A stretch of 64,000 nt of DNA from Thalassobellus sediminis (GTDB lineage: Bacteria > Bacteroidota > Bacteroidia > Flavobacteriales > Flavobacteriaceae). The DNA is taken from assembly GCF_044386045.1 (NCBI RefSeq), contig NZ_JBISCD010000039.1, forward strand, positions 310,001 through 374,000, given 5' to 3'. The notes below the pieces were generated by a model. The model was not told the origin of the DNA, did not search any database, and saw only the letters and a program-made list of their open reading frames with translations. The position numbers and the translations under genes were made by a program. Positions 34,553 through 44,337 of this stretch are shown here, piece by piece (the first letter of the stretch is position 1; each line of letters begins with the position of its first letter).

Positions 34553-35824
34553 ATGAAACTAATAAACCATACCTTGTTAATTCTATCTGTAATATTATTT
34601 ACAACGGTTGGTTTGTGGGCATTTCTTTTTTATTCGCAACTATTAAGTCAGGTTAAAACGGCTATTGATGAAGGACTTACTAATCATAAAATTGCTATTA
34701 TAGACAATTTAAAAGATGATAAAACAATTTCTGAACAGTTAGATTTTTTAGACAAAAGTTATATTATAAAAAATGTAAACGAAGCATATGCGCTTCAAGT
34801 AAGAGACACCTATAAAGACACATTAATTTTTTCTAGCCTAAAGCACAATAATTATGAAGCACGTTTATTAACGACAGCCTTTGTAGCTTCAGATGGTAAA
34901 TATTATGAGATGAAAGTACTCTCTCATGAATTAAATAAAGGAAAATTAATAAAGAAAATAATTACCTCGCTTCTATGGTTGTTTTTGCTTTTAGCATTAA
35001 GCACGTTTATGGTTAAAAAGTTTGTTTTAAAGAACACTTGGAAACCATTCTACCAACTATTAAATTATTTAAACAATTTTAGATTAGACAAAAGTAATTC
35101 TCAAGAATTATCTAAAACTAATATCGAAGAATTTACTTTATTAAATGAATCTGTTCAAAAATTACTGAATACAAATGTTGATATTTTTAATAGTCAAAAA
35201 CAGTTTATAGAAAACGCGTCTCATGAATTGCAAACACCTATAGCTATTGGTATTAACAAACTTGAATTATTAGCTGAAAGCCCCGATTTATCTTCTGATC
35301 AATTAAAAAAAATAGGGAATATTATTGAATCCTTTCAACGATTATCAGGATTAAACAAATCGTTATTATTACTTTCAAAAATAGAAAACAAACAGTTTAT
35401 TTCTAAAGAATCTTTAAGTTTTAATAACATATTAAGCAGAATAAAACAAGATTTTTTAGATTACTCAGAATTTCAAAAAATTAAAATAACTTATCTAAAA
35501 GAAGGCGATTGGGAATTTAATATGAATAAAAATTTGGCAGAAATACTTATTGTAAATCTTATAAAAAACGCCATTATTCATAACAAAAAAGAGCATGGAG
35601 AGGTTATAATTAAATTAACGTCATCGTATTTTACAATAGAAAACACTAGTGATATTCCTCGTATAAATGCTAAAAATTTATTTCAACGATTCAACAAAAA
35701 CACAAGTAGTAAAACCTCAACAGGATTAGGATTAGCTATTGTAAAAGCAATTGCAGAAGTGTCTAATTTATCCGTTACATACTCATACAACAACAATCAT
35801 ATTTTTAAAGTAAAGAACAAATGA
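34553..35824 (+). CDS. Sensor histidine kinase
   Basis: The 423-aa membrane protein has two transmembrane helices (about 9-27 and 140-157), with a periplasmic sensor part of about 110 residues between them. A HAMP-like linker, the H-box (FIENASHELQTP, His224), the N-box (NLIKNAIIHNKKEHG) and a G2 box (TGLGLAIVKA) complete it. It pairs with the response regulator just upstream. Its stop overlaps the start of the SGNH gene by four bases (ATGA), so all three are co-expressed. Confidence 0.93.
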   Translation: MKLINHTLLILSVILFTTVGLWAFLFYSQLLSQVKTAIDEGLTNHKIAIIDNLKDDKTISEQLDFLDKSYIIKNVNEAYALQVRDTYKDTLIFSSLKHNNYEARLLTTAFVASDGKYYEMKVLSHELNKGKLIKKIITSLLWLFLLLALSTFMVKKFVLKNTWKPFYQLLNYLNNFRLDKSNSQELSKTNIEEFTLLNESVQKLLNTNVDIFNSQKQFIENASHELQTPIAIGINKLELLAESPDLSSDQLKKIGNIIESFQRLSGLNKSLLLLSKIENKQFISKESLSFNNILSRIKQDFLDYSEFQKIKITYLKEGDWEFNMNKNLAEILIVNLIKNAIIHNKKEHGEVIIKLTSSYFTIENTSDIPRINAKNLFQRFNKNTSSKTSTGLGLAIVKAIAEVSNLSVTYSYNNNHIFKVKNK

Positions 35825-36441
35825 AAATATTAAAATTTATTCTACTATTTTTAATCACTACTACGTCTCTTTTTGCTCAAATTAAAGTTAGTTGTGTTGG
35901 TAATAGTATTACTGAAGGATGGAATGGAAACCCATCATATGTGCCAATACTTCAAAAATTACTTGGATCAGATTATATAGTTGAAAATAATGGTAAAAGT
36001 GGCGCCACTATTTTAAAAAAAGGGAACAAACCTTATAACCAGCAACATGCTTTTACAAAAGCAATTAATTCTAATGCCGACATTATAACTATTTTGCTTG
36101 GTACAAATGATACTAAATCTAAAAACTGGGACAATTATAGTAGTCAGTTTAAATCAGATTACATGTCATTAATAGACACATTACTATCTAAAAACAAGAA
36201 TGCTAAAATATATCTAGTCATCCCCGTTCCCGTTTGTAAAGAGAATTATGGTATAAGAAACCATATTCTTAATTTAGAGATTCCAATAATTAAAGAAATT
36301 GCAAAAGAAAAAAGATTATCTATAATTGATGCTAATACACCGCTTCTCGCATCTTGTCACTATTTTAATGACGGCGTTCACCCAAATATTGAAGGAGCAA
36401 ATGCTATAGCCATGCTGTTATATAAAAGTATAATCAAATAA
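35821..36441 (+). CDS. SGNH/GDSL-type esterase, exported
   Basis: The 206-aa protein has a signal peptide (SLFAQ) and the SGNH blocks: GNSITEGW with nucleophile Ser29, GTNDTK, and DGVHPN with the catalytic Asp/His near 184-187. These hydrolases often remove acetyl groups from carbohydrates; in a pectin locus a rhamnogalacturonan or galacturonan acetylesterase role is plausible. Block I carries GNSIT in place of GDSIT. It is translationally coupled to the histidine kinase and followed by the second shared 38-bp element. Confidence 0.85.
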   Translation: MKILKFILLFLITTTSLFAQIKVSCVGNSITEGWNGNPSYVPILQKLLGSDYIVENNGKSGATILKKGNKPYNQQHAFTKAINSNADIITILLGTNDTKSKNWDNYSSQFKSDYMSLIDTLLSKNKNAKIYLVIPVPVCKENYGIRNHILNLEIPIIKEIAKEKRLSIIDANTPLLASCHYFNDGVHPNIEGANAIAMLLYKSIIK

Positions 36442-36476
36442 ATTTACTTTTTTATTCCATATTCTTTACAGTTTCA

Positions 36477-36514
36477 TTCCCATTTGTTTCCATATTCATA
36501 TTATTTATTTGCAT
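36477..36514 (+). promoter_or_regulatory. Shared 38-bp promoter/regulator element, copy 2
   Basis: The block begins TTCCCATTTGTTTCCA like copy 1 at 24781, with three mismatches in 38. It lies 17 bp before the PepSY-repeat gene. As in copy 1, TTTG and a TTnnTTTG box are 17 bp apart. Confidence 0.6.
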
Positions 36515-36531
36515 TAAATTATAAATGATAG

Positions 36532-37356
36532 ATGAGATACATGATACGAATAATAGTAATAATTGTATTTGTTTTTTTTGTAAATAATACATTTTCACAA
36601 AATATAGATCAAAGCAAAGTCCCTGCTGTAATCTTGAATACTTTTCAGATAAAATTTCCAAATGCAGATGATGTGCATTGGAAAAAGGAGGACAAAAATT
36701 ACCAAATTAAATACAAAGTTAATAGTAAGTCACATATTGCAAAAATGGACTATAAAGGATCTGTTTTTGAACACTCACAAGATTTATACGTTAGCGAAAT
36801 CCCTCAGTTAGTTTTAAATACTATCAAACCAAGAATTACCTATTTTGATATTGAAGATGCAGACAGGTATGAAAAAGGAAATAGAATAGTATACGAGATA
36901 AAATTTAGAATTGATGGAAAAAACCATTACTTCTGGGTAAACGAAAAAGGAAACTTATTAAAATATAGAAAGGTGTTAAAAAACAGTGAAATTCCTTTAG
37001 AAATCATGAATTTCATTAAAACCAAATACGGAAATATAGATATTAATTATTCTAAATATGTTGAAGAAGGAAGTGAAATAATATATATAGTTGATGGCGA
37101 AATTAAAGACATTAGCCATAATTTTAGGTTTGATGCTAATGGAAATATTATTAAACTTATTGTAGAGATTAATAAGTCTGAGGTTCCAAAATCTATAATT
37201 AAAACCTTATCAACTTCCTATGAGGGCTATGAAATTCGTAATGCCGATTTAGTAAAAGAAAATGGAGAAACAATTTATATCTTAAAAATAAGAAAATCAA
37301 AAAAACAAGTACACGTAACATTTAATACTAACGGTAAAATATTAAAAGTTAAATAA
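36532..37356 (+). CDS. Exported PepSY-like repeat protein
   Basis: The 274-aa protein has a signal peptide (NTFSQ) and four tandem PepSY-like units of about 65 residues. Each opens with SxxP: SKVPAVILNTF (about 26), SEIPQLVLNTI (about 91), SEIPLEIMNFI (about 157) and SEVPKSIIKTL (about 222). PepSY-like domains (PF11396 type) are commonly found beside two-component systems in Bacteroidetes. It might modulate or sense for the upstream kinase in the periplasm; this is an inference from position. Function is not established. Confidence 0.75.
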   Translation: MRYMIRIIVIIVFVFFVNNTFSQNIDQSKVPAVILNTFQIKFPNADDVHWKKEDKNYQIKYKVNSKSHIAKMDYKGSVFEHSQDLYVSEIPQLVLNTIKPRITYFDIEDADRYEKGNRIVYEIKFRIDGKNHYFWVNEKGNLLKYRKVLKNSEIPLEIMNFIKTKYGNIDINYSKYVEEGSEIIYIVDGEIKDISHNFRFDANGNIIKLIVEINKSEVPKSIIKTLSTSYEGYEIRNADLVKENGETIYILKIRKSKKQVHVTFNTNGKILKVK

Positions 37357-37367
37357 TAAAATACAAC

Positions 37368-38495
37368 ATGCAAATAGCTAAATATATACCAATACTTATA
37401 TTTACCCTAACAACAACTTTAGGTTTTACTCAAAATAAAGCTTCTAACTTTTTTAATAAAAAGTGGAATCATGTGGCAAAAAACATGCCTTCAAAATGGT
37501 ATGGTTCAAATGAAGCAAAGTTGATTGCAGAAAATGTATTAATTGCCCAAAAAGACATTGGAGGATGGGAGAAAAACAAACCTCATCATCATAACCTTTC
37601 AGAATTAGAAAAAAAAGAATACATTAAAAATAAATATAAAAAAGGAGGCACATTTGATAATGGTTCAACAATTACCGAACTTATTTTTTTAGCAAAAGTA
37701 TATTCTCATAATCCAGATGAGAGATACAAACAAGCTTTTATAAAAGGTGTAAATTATATTTTTATTGCACAATATAAAAATGGTGGATGGCCTCAATATT
37801 TCCCTATTAAAGATGCTAAAGACGAAATTCTTTTAGACCATACCGAACCATACTCTATGCATATTACATATAATGATAATGCCATGGTTAATATTATGAT
37901 TTTTTTAAAAAAAATCTATAATAGCAATCAAGTATTTACTTCTTTAAAATTAAACAAATCAATAAAAAGAAAAGCAAAAAAAGCATTCTATAAAGGGATT
38001 GCCTGTATCTTAAACACCCAAATAATTGTAAAAGGAAAACGAACCATATGGTGTGCACAGCATGACGCAAAAACACTTGCTCCTGCAAATGCAAGAAGTT
38101 ATGAATTAGCTTCGTTTAGTGGTGCCGAATCAGTAAATATTATATTGTTATTAATGGAAGAAGAAACACCTTCTAATAAAATTATCGCATCAGTAAATGG
38201 AGCTATAAACTGGTTTAAAAATCACAAAATTGAAGGTATTAAAGTAAAAGAAGAAATTCAAACAAATGGAAAGCGTAACAGAATTGTTGTTAAAGATGAA
38301 AACGCTTCACCCTTATGGGGCAGATTCTATGATTTAGACACTGAAAAACCATATTTCTGTGACCGTGACGGAATAAAGAAAAAAACGCTAGCCGAAATTG
38401 GTTATAATCGTAGAAATGGATATAGTTGGTATACGAATGCTCCAGAAAAAATATTAAAGAAATACCCTGAATGGCTTGCTAAAATTAATAAGTAG
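37368..38495 (+). CDS. Pectate lyase, family PL10
   Basis: The 375-aa secreted enzyme cleaves polygalacturonate by beta-elimination. It shows the PL10 sequence style: KWYGSNEAKLIAENVLIAQKDIGGW early, GGTFDNGSTITELIFLAKVY, GGWPQYFP and HITYNDNAMVNIM, then a C-terminal DLETEKPYFCDRDG. The signal peptide ends near GFTQ. It leads the block of lyases and lies 11 bp after the PepSY-like gene, so the two are likely co-transcribed from copy 2 of the shared element. Confidence 0.9.
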   Translation: MQIAKYIPILIFTLTTTLGFTQNKASNFFNKKWNHVAKNMPSKWYGSNEAKLIAENVLIAQKDIGGWEKNKPHHHNLSELEKKEYIKNKYKKGGTFDNGSTITELIFLAKVYSHNPDERYKQAFIKGVNYIFIAQYKNGGWPQYFPIKDAKDEILLDHTEPYSMHITYNDNAMVNIMIFLKKIYNSNQVFTSLKLNKSIKRKAKKAFYKGIACILNTQIIVKGKRTIWCAQHDAKTLAPANARSYELASFSGAESVNIILLLMEEETPSNKIIASVNGAINWFKNHKIEGIKVKEEIQTNGKRNRIVVKDENASPLWGRFYDLDTEKPYFCDRDGIKKKTLAEIGYNRRNGYSWYTNAPEKILKKYPEWLAKINK

Positions 38496-38541
38496 CCAGT
38501 TATCTAATAGCAAGAGATAATAAACTAAAAATAAATTTAAA

Positions 38542-39930
38542 ATGAAAAAAGTAATTTTTAGTATCATATTAATGCTAATAGCATTTAATTTTCATGCGCA
38601 ACAACTAGCCTTTCCAACAGCAGAAGGCTATGGAAAATATACCGTTGGTGGACGTGGTGGTAAAGTTTTTGAAGTGACTAATTTAAATGATAGTGGTGAA
38701 GGAAGCTTAAGAGCTGCAGTTGAAGCATCAGGACCTCGTACTGTAGTTTTTAGAGTTTCTGGAACTATTATTCTTGAAAAACCTTTAACAATTAAAAATC
38801 CGTATATCACCATTGCAGGTCAAACTGCCCCAGGTGACGGGATTTGCTTAAGAAAATGGCCTTTGGTAATTGGAACTAACGAAGTTATTATTCGATATAT
38901 TAGAGTTCGATTTGGAAATGAATCTGGTTCAGATGCAGATGCTGTCTCAAGTAGATATAATAAAAATTTGATTTTAGACCATGTTTCAGCCAGTTGGAGT
39001 GTAGATGAAACCATGTCTATTTACCATTGTGAAAACATAACCGTACAATGGTGTCTTATTTCTGAAAGTATGTTTAATTCTAATCATATTAAAGGGTCTC
39101 ATGGATTTGGAGGCATTTGGGGATCTAACTATAGTAGTTACCACCATAACTTAATAGCAAATCATTCAAGTAGAAATGTGCGCTTCGCTTCAGGCAGTGG
39201 TAATACCGATTATCGTAACAACGTTATATATAATTGGGGATACCAAAGTGCTTATGGTGGAGAAAACCAACAAAAAGGTAATGATAAATTTAATTTCTCT
39301 AACATTAATATAGTCGGTAATTATTATAAACCAGGACCAGCAACGCAACCAGGAAATGTTTCTTACAGAATAGTAAATCCGTCTCGCCGTGATGTAGTAA
39401 CTGATTACGGAAAATGGTATGTAGCTGATAATTTTATGGAAGGAAGTCCTGAAGTTACTGCAAATAACTGGAACGGTGGTGTTCAACCTCAAGGTGGTGA
39501 TACTGATATTGAAATATTAAAAGCAAAACAACCTTGGCCTGCTATGGAGATAAACCAACATACAGCACAAGAGGCTTATAAATTAGTATTGGATAATGCT
39601 GGTGCCATTTTACCAAAAAGAGATGCAGTAGACACAAGAGTTATAAGTGATGCTCGCAATGGCATTGCAACATTTGAAGGTGTTAGCTATAAAAAAACAA
39701 AAAAAGTAGCAGATTTTTCTAAAAAAACAGGCATTATTGATTCACCTGCTGATGTTGGTGGATGGCCAGATCTAAAAAGCACCCCTGCTCCACTTGATAC
39801 AGATCATGATGGGATACCAGATGCTTGGGAACTTAAGAATAAGCTGAATCCAAATAATGCTGATGATAGAAATAATTTAGGTAAAGATGGCTACACCATG
39901 TTAGAAATTTACCTAAATAGCATAAAATAA
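38542..39930 (+). CDS. Pectate lyase PL1 (paralogue 1) with C-terminal calcium-binding repeat
   Basis: The 462-aa exported right-handed beta-helix protein starts QQLAFPTAEGYGKYTVGGRGG after a signal peptide. It carries the PL1_2-like blocks ITIAGQTAPGDGICLRK, VSASWSVDETMSIYHCENITVQWCLISES and NVRFASGSGNTDYRNN. The last 45 residues, DTDHDGIPDAWELKNKLNP, form a thrombospondin-type-3 Asp-rich repeat that probably binds calcium. It cuts the homogalacturonan backbone. It is very similar to the next gene and the product of tandem duplication. Confidence 0.9.
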   Translation: MKKVIFSIILMLIAFNFHAQQLAFPTAEGYGKYTVGGRGGKVFEVTNLNDSGEGSLRAAVEASGPRTVVFRVSGTIILEKPLTIKNPYITIAGQTAPGDGICLRKWPLVIGTNEVIIRYIRVRFGNESGSDADAVSSRYNKNLILDHVSASWSVDETMSIYHCENITVQWCLISESMFNSNHIKGSHGFGGIWGSNYSSYHHNLIANHSSRNVRFASGSGNTDYRNNVIYNWGYQSAYGGENQQKGNDKFNFSNINIVGNYYKPGPATQPGNVSYRIVNPSRRDVVTDYGKWYVADNFMEGSPEVTANNWNGGVQPQGGDTDIEILKAKQPWPAMEINQHTAQEAYKLVLDNAGAILPKRDAVDTRVISDARNGIATFEGVSYKKTKKVADFSKKTGIIDSPADVGGWPDLKSTPAPLDTDHDGIPDAWELKNKLNPNNADDRNNLGKDGYTMLEIYLNSIK

Positions 39931-39946
39931 ACCGAAACATATTATT

Positions 39947-41374
39947 ATGAAAAAACACATTTTCACTCTATTTGTTTGTACATTATTTTTAACAACTACA
40001 TGGGCTCAACAATTAGCATTTCCAACTGCAGAAGGTTATGGAAAATATACCGTTGGAGGACGTGGTGGTAAAGTATATGAAGTTACAAACCTTAATGACT
40101 CTGGAGAAGGTAGTCTTCGTGAAGCAGTAGAAGCTAAAGGCCCTAGAACAGTTGTCTTTAGTATTTCAGGAACCATTATACTTGAAAGTGATCTTCGAAT
40201 AAACAACCCATATATCACCATAGCAGGACAAACAGCTCCTGGTGATGGTATCTGCCTTAGAAAGTATCCGCTAATGATTAATGCTGACGAAGTAATTATC
40301 CGGTATATTAGAGTAAGATTTGGTGATGAAGCGCTTAAAGACGCCGATGCTGTTTCAAGTAGATATGTAAAGAACTTAATATTAGATCATGTATCTGCAA
40401 GTTGGAGTATTGATGAAGTTATGTCTATCTATCACGGTGAATATACAACCGTACAATGGTGTATTATTTCAGAAAGTTTATTCAACTCTAATCATCCAAC
40501 AAAGGGCAACCATGGTTTTGGAGGTATTTGGGGCTCTAACTATAGCACTTATCATCATAATTTAATTGCAAATAACTCTAACCGAAATATCCGATTTGCT
40601 TCAGGTTGTGGTAATACAGACTATCGTAATAATGTGATATACAACTGGGGGTTTGAGTCTACATACGGAGCTGAATCTAAACAAAAAGGGAATGATAAGT
40701 TTAATTTCTCTAATGTAAATGTAGTCGCTAATTATTACAAACCTGGACCTGCTACAAAACCAGGAAGCATGACGCATCAAATTGCAGCACCATGGTCTCG
40801 TAATGGCGATAGTGATTATGGCAAATGGTATATTTCCGACAATGAAATGGTTGGTAGTGAAGCAGTAACAAATGATAACTGGAAGGGTGTTGTTCCTGCA
40901 TTAACAGCTATTAAAGGAGTGCAAGAACACAACCCGAATAATTTAAAAGCAATTCCAGGTTTAAAACTTAATAAACCATGGCCAGCTATGGCAATAAAGC
41001 AACAAACAGCAAAAGAAGCTTATAATTCTATTCTTGAGCATGTTGGTGCTAGTCTTCCTAAAAGAGACACTGTAGATATTCGCATTATTGAAGAAACTCG
41101 CAGTGGAGAAGCTACATATGAAGGTCCTTCATATAAAAAGCATTATGATGTTCCTGATACATCTAAAAATTGTGGAATTATTGATTCACCAAACGATGTA
41201 GGCGGATGGCCAGAATTAAAATCAGTCCCAATTCCTATTGACACAGATCATGATGGGATGCCAAACTTTTGGGAAATACAAAATGGACTTAACCCTAATA
41301 ATCCAGACGATGGAAATAACATTGGTGATGATGGGTATACCATGCTAGAAATATATTTAAATACTATAAAATAA
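39947..41374 (+). CDS. Pectate lyase PL1 (paralogue 2)
   Basis: The 475-aa secreted protein begins QQLAFPTAEGYGKYTVGGRGGKVYEV and shares most blocks of paralogue 1, including WSIDEVMSIYHGE and SRNGDSDYGKWYISDNEMV. A 13-residue stretch after the beta-helix is longer here (VPALTAIKGVQEH). It also ends in the DTDHDGMPNFWEIQNGLNP calcium repeat. It lies 16 bp downstream of paralogue 1 and 8 bp before the Sde182 gene, within one transcript. Confidence 0.9.
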   Translation: MKKHIFTLFVCTLFLTTTWAQQLAFPTAEGYGKYTVGGRGGKVYEVTNLNDSGEGSLREAVEAKGPRTVVFSISGTIILESDLRINNPYITIAGQTAPGDGICLRKYPLMINADEVIIRYIRVRFGDEALKDADAVSSRYVKNLILDHVSASWSIDEVMSIYHGEYTTVQWCIISESLFNSNHPTKGNHGFGGIWGSNYSTYHHNLIANNSNRNIRFASGCGNTDYRNNVIYNWGFESTYGAESKQKGNDKFNFSNVNVVANYYKPGPATKPGSMTHQIAAPWSRNGDSDYGKWYISDNEMVGSEAVTNDNWKGVVPALTAIKGVQEHNPNNLKAIPGLKLNKPWPAMAIKQQTAKEAYNSILEHVGASLPKRDTVDIRIIEETRSGEATYEGPSYKKHYDVPDTSKNCGIIDSPNDVGGWPELKSVPIPIDTDHDGMPNFWEIQNGLNPNNPDDGNNIGDDGYTMLEIYLNTIK

Positions 41375-41382
41375 AACCATTT

Positions 41383-42798
41383 ATGACTAAAATTATTAAG
41401 ACATTAACCATTTTATTATTCGTTGGAGTTAACCTAATTTCAGCACAAGAAAAACCAAGATTATTTGTTCTTACTGACATTGGTGGCGATCCAGATGATC
41501 AAATGTCTATGGTTAGACTTATGACTTATTCTAACCAAATAGATATTGAAGGACTTGTTGCTACCGAGGTAAAAGATAAAGTTAATCCAGAACGTATTCA
41601 ACAAATAGTTGAAAATTATGGTAAAGTACGTAACAATCTAGAACTTCACGAAACTGGTTATCCAGACGTAGAATATTTACAAAAATGCATTTCAAAAGGA
41701 ATTCCAATTGGAGGAATGGATGGTGTTGGTAAAGGAAAGGATTCTCCAGGATCAGAACTACTTATTAATGCCGTAGATCGTAAAGACTCTAGACCATTAT
41801 GGGTAAATGTTTGGGGAGGACCAAGTGTTTTGGCACAAGCGTTGTGGAAAGTACGCAACACACGTTCAAAGCAAGAACTAGCAAAATTTGTTAACAAAAT
41901 TCGTGTGTATGCTATTTCCGATCAAGATAATAGTGGCCCTTGGATACGTAAAGAATTCCCTGAACTTTTTTATATAGTTACACCCGGTGCCAATGCTGGT
42001 GGAGGGTTTCATCATGCAACTTGGATTGCCATTGGTGGCGATAAATTTCATGGCCGTTTTGGTGGCGCCGATTTTGAATTAGTAACCAACGAATGGCTAG
42101 AACGTAACATTCGTAAAAAAGGCCCTTTAGGAAAAATGTATCCGCATTGGGAATACATGATGGAAGGAGATACGCCTGCATTTCTTTATCTTGTAAATAA
42201 TGGTTTAAACAATCCTGATCATCCTAATTGGGGAAGTTGGGGTGGTCGTTATGAATTGTATACACCAAAAACCGAAAAATGGTTTTATGAACCCGAAACG
42301 CGCCCAATATGGACCAATGTACAAGATGAAGTATTAGGCAACGACGGAGAATGGCACACCACAAACCATGCAACCATATGGAGATGGCGTGAAGCATGTC
42401 AAAACGATTTTGCTGCCAGAATGGATTGGACCATTAAACCCTATAATAAAGCAAACCACCCTCCTATTGTAAAACTCGAGCACCCAACTTATATCAAGGC
42501 AAAAAAAGGTGAGCGAATTGATCTTAGTGCATTTGGAACAACTGATCCTGATGGCGACCTACTGTCATATAAATGGTTTTGCTATGAAGAAGCAGGAACT
42601 CGTAGCATGTCCAACTCTAGAACGGGCAATAAACACGATATTGTAGGTTTCGATCAGCAAAAAGCTTGGCTTAACGTAAAAACCAGCCGTGTAATGCCTC
42701 CTGGTACAGGAACAATGCATATTATACTTGCTGTTACAGATAATGGTTCTCCTCGCTTAACACGATACAAACGCATTATTATTGATGTTGTTGAATAA
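41383..42798 (+). CDS. Sde182 nucleoside-hydrolase-like protein (second close paralogue)
   Basis: This 471-aa exported protein is very like the 24845 product: PRLFVLTDIGGDPDDQMSMVRLMTYSN, then GGWGGRYELYTP-type blocks (SWGGRYELYTP), WHTTNHATIWRWREACQNDFAARMDWT, and a C-terminal DPDGDLLSYKWFCYEEAG domain. The GGDPDD loop is closer to canonical nucleoside hydrolases than the EPDD of its paralogue. It is placed between PL1 genes, so it probably acts on the same pectin fragments. Its reaction is unknown. Confidence 0.85.
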   Translation: MTKIIKTLTILLFVGVNLISAQEKPRLFVLTDIGGDPDDQMSMVRLMTYSNQIDIEGLVATEVKDKVNPERIQQIVENYGKVRNNLELHETGYPDVEYLQKCISKGIPIGGMDGVGKGKDSPGSELLINAVDRKDSRPLWVNVWGGPSVLAQALWKVRNTRSKQELAKFVNKIRVYAISDQDNSGPWIRKEFPELFYIVTPGANAGGGFHHATWIAIGGDKFHGRFGGADFELVTNEWLERNIRKKGPLGKMYPHWEYMMEGDTPAFLYLVNNGLNNPDHPNWGSWGGRYELYTPKTEKWFYEPETRPIWTNVQDEVLGNDGEWHTTNHATIWRWREACQNDFAARMDWTIKPYNKANHPPIVKLEHPTYIKAKKGERIDLSAFGTTDPDGDLLSYKWFCYEEAGTRSMSNSRTGNKHDIVGFDQQKAWLNVKTSRVMPPGTGTMHIILAVTDNGSPRLTRYKRIIIDVVE

Positions 42799-42848
42799 AT
42801 ATATATTTTTTCTAAAGTAAAAGTATCATCAAAGTAAATTAGACATTC

Positions 42849-44327
42849 ATGAATAAGCATTTTATAGCATTAGTTATTTCGTTATTCTTTTTCTCTATAT
42901 CAAATTCTCAACAACTGGCCTTTCCTGGTGCTGAAGGATTTGGAGCATATTCAAAAGGTGGACGTGGCGGACAAGTAATAGAAGTAACAAATTTACTTGA
43001 CGATCTAGATGGAGCTATAGAAGGTAGTTTACGTTGGGCATTTAAAAAAAGTTTACCAGAACCTACAACTATTGTTTTTAGAGTGTCTGGAATTATCAAT
43101 TTAAAAAAGCAATTAAAAGGGAAGTTTAAAAATGGTTTAACACTTGCTGGACAAACAGCTCCAGGCGATGGTATTTGCATCCGTGGAAATAAAGTTAACC
43201 TTGGTGGTAGCTCTAATCTAATTATTCGTCATATACGATTTAGAATGGGACTTCATGAAGATAACTCTTTTGTTGAAGGTGGTGCTTTGGGTATTGAAAA
43301 CGCTAATAATATTATTATAGATCATTGTACTTTTGGTTGGTCTGGAGAAGAAAACATGACTATGTATGATAATGATTTTACCACCGTTCAATGGTGTATT
43401 ATACATGAAGGACTTTATGCTTCTGGACATGCTAAAGGTGCACGCAGTTATGGTGTGCAATGGGGCGGACAAAATGCAACGTATCATCATAACCTACTAG
43501 CTCACAACAATAGTAGAACGCCAAGATTTAACGGAAGTAAACATCATGATATAAAGGTGAAATACGAGTATATTAATAATGTGAATTACAATTGGGGGAA
43601 ATCAAATTCTGCCTACGGTGCCTACATTGAAATAGCAAATGGTACTTATAACTGTAATTTTATTAATAACTATTATAAACCTGGGCCTGCATATCCGGGC
43701 ACACAAAAATCATATTTCGCACAATCATCACATCACTCCATTCAAGGAGATTCTATAATTGCAAAATGGTATATGAAAGGAAATATTATGGAAGGTGATG
43801 CAAATAAAGCCTTAAACAAAGATAACTCCCTTGGTTTAGATGCTAAGTCTTATATGAATGCTAACGTTTCAAGAGTACAATTACTATCAAAAAACACATT
43901 TAAAATGCCACATATGCTTAATATAGAATCTACTAAAAAAGCATATAAAAATGTATTAGCAAAAGCAGGTGCTTTTCCAAGAGATATTGTAGATAAACGC
44001 ATAGTATACGAAGTAAAAAATGGAATAGCCTCTGGAAAAGGAACCACTGAAAAATATCTAGATAAAAGAAAAAATAACGGTTTTATAAATAACCCTTTTT
44101 ATCGTAAAACGAAAGGTATTATTGATAATCCTGTTCTAGCTTTTGGTGATAATGCTTATCCTGAATATAAAACAATTAATGTTCCTATTGATACAGATCA
44201 TGATGGTATGCCTGATGCTTGGGAAAAGAAAAATGGACTGAATCCCAAAAAAGCAAATGATAGAAATAAAATTGGCAACGATGGGTACACCATGTTGGAA
44301 GTATATTTAAATGAAATAATAAATTAA
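42849..44327 (+). CDS. Pectate lyase PL1 (paralogue 3)
   Basis: The 492-aa protein has the same overall layout as the earlier PL1 genes, but is more divergent: QQLAFPGAEGFGAYSKGGRGG, then LTLAGQTAPGDGICIRGNKVNL and FGWSGEENMTMYDNDFTTVQWC. An expanded loop region lies before the C-terminal DTDHDGMPDAWEKKNGLNP repeat. The signal peptide ends near SNSQQ. It probably cuts a different pectin region from paralogues 1 and 2, but this is only inferred from divergence. Confidence 0.88.
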   Translation: MNKHFIALVISLFFFSISNSQQLAFPGAEGFGAYSKGGRGGQVIEVTNLLDDLDGAIEGSLRWAFKKSLPEPTTIVFRVSGIINLKKQLKGKFKNGLTLAGQTAPGDGICIRGNKVNLGGSSNLIIRHIRFRMGLHEDNSFVEGGALGIENANNIIIDHCTFGWSGEENMTMYDNDFTTVQWCIIHEGLYASGHAKGARSYGVQWGGQNATYHHNLLAHNNSRTPRFNGSKHHDIKVKYEYINNVNYNWGKSNSAYGAYIEIANGTYNCNFINNYYKPGPAYPGTQKSYFAQSSHHSIQGDSIIAKWYMKGNIMEGDANKALNKDNSLGLDAKSYMNANVSRVQLLSKNTFKMPHMLNIESTKKAYKNVLAKAGAFPRDIVDKRIVYEVKNGIASGKGTTEKYLDKRKNNGFINNPFYRKTKGIIDNPVLAFGDNAYPEYKTINVPIDTDHDGMPDAWEKKNGLNPKKANDRNKIGNDGYTMLEVYLNEIIN

Positions 44328-44337
44328 ATTTAACATT

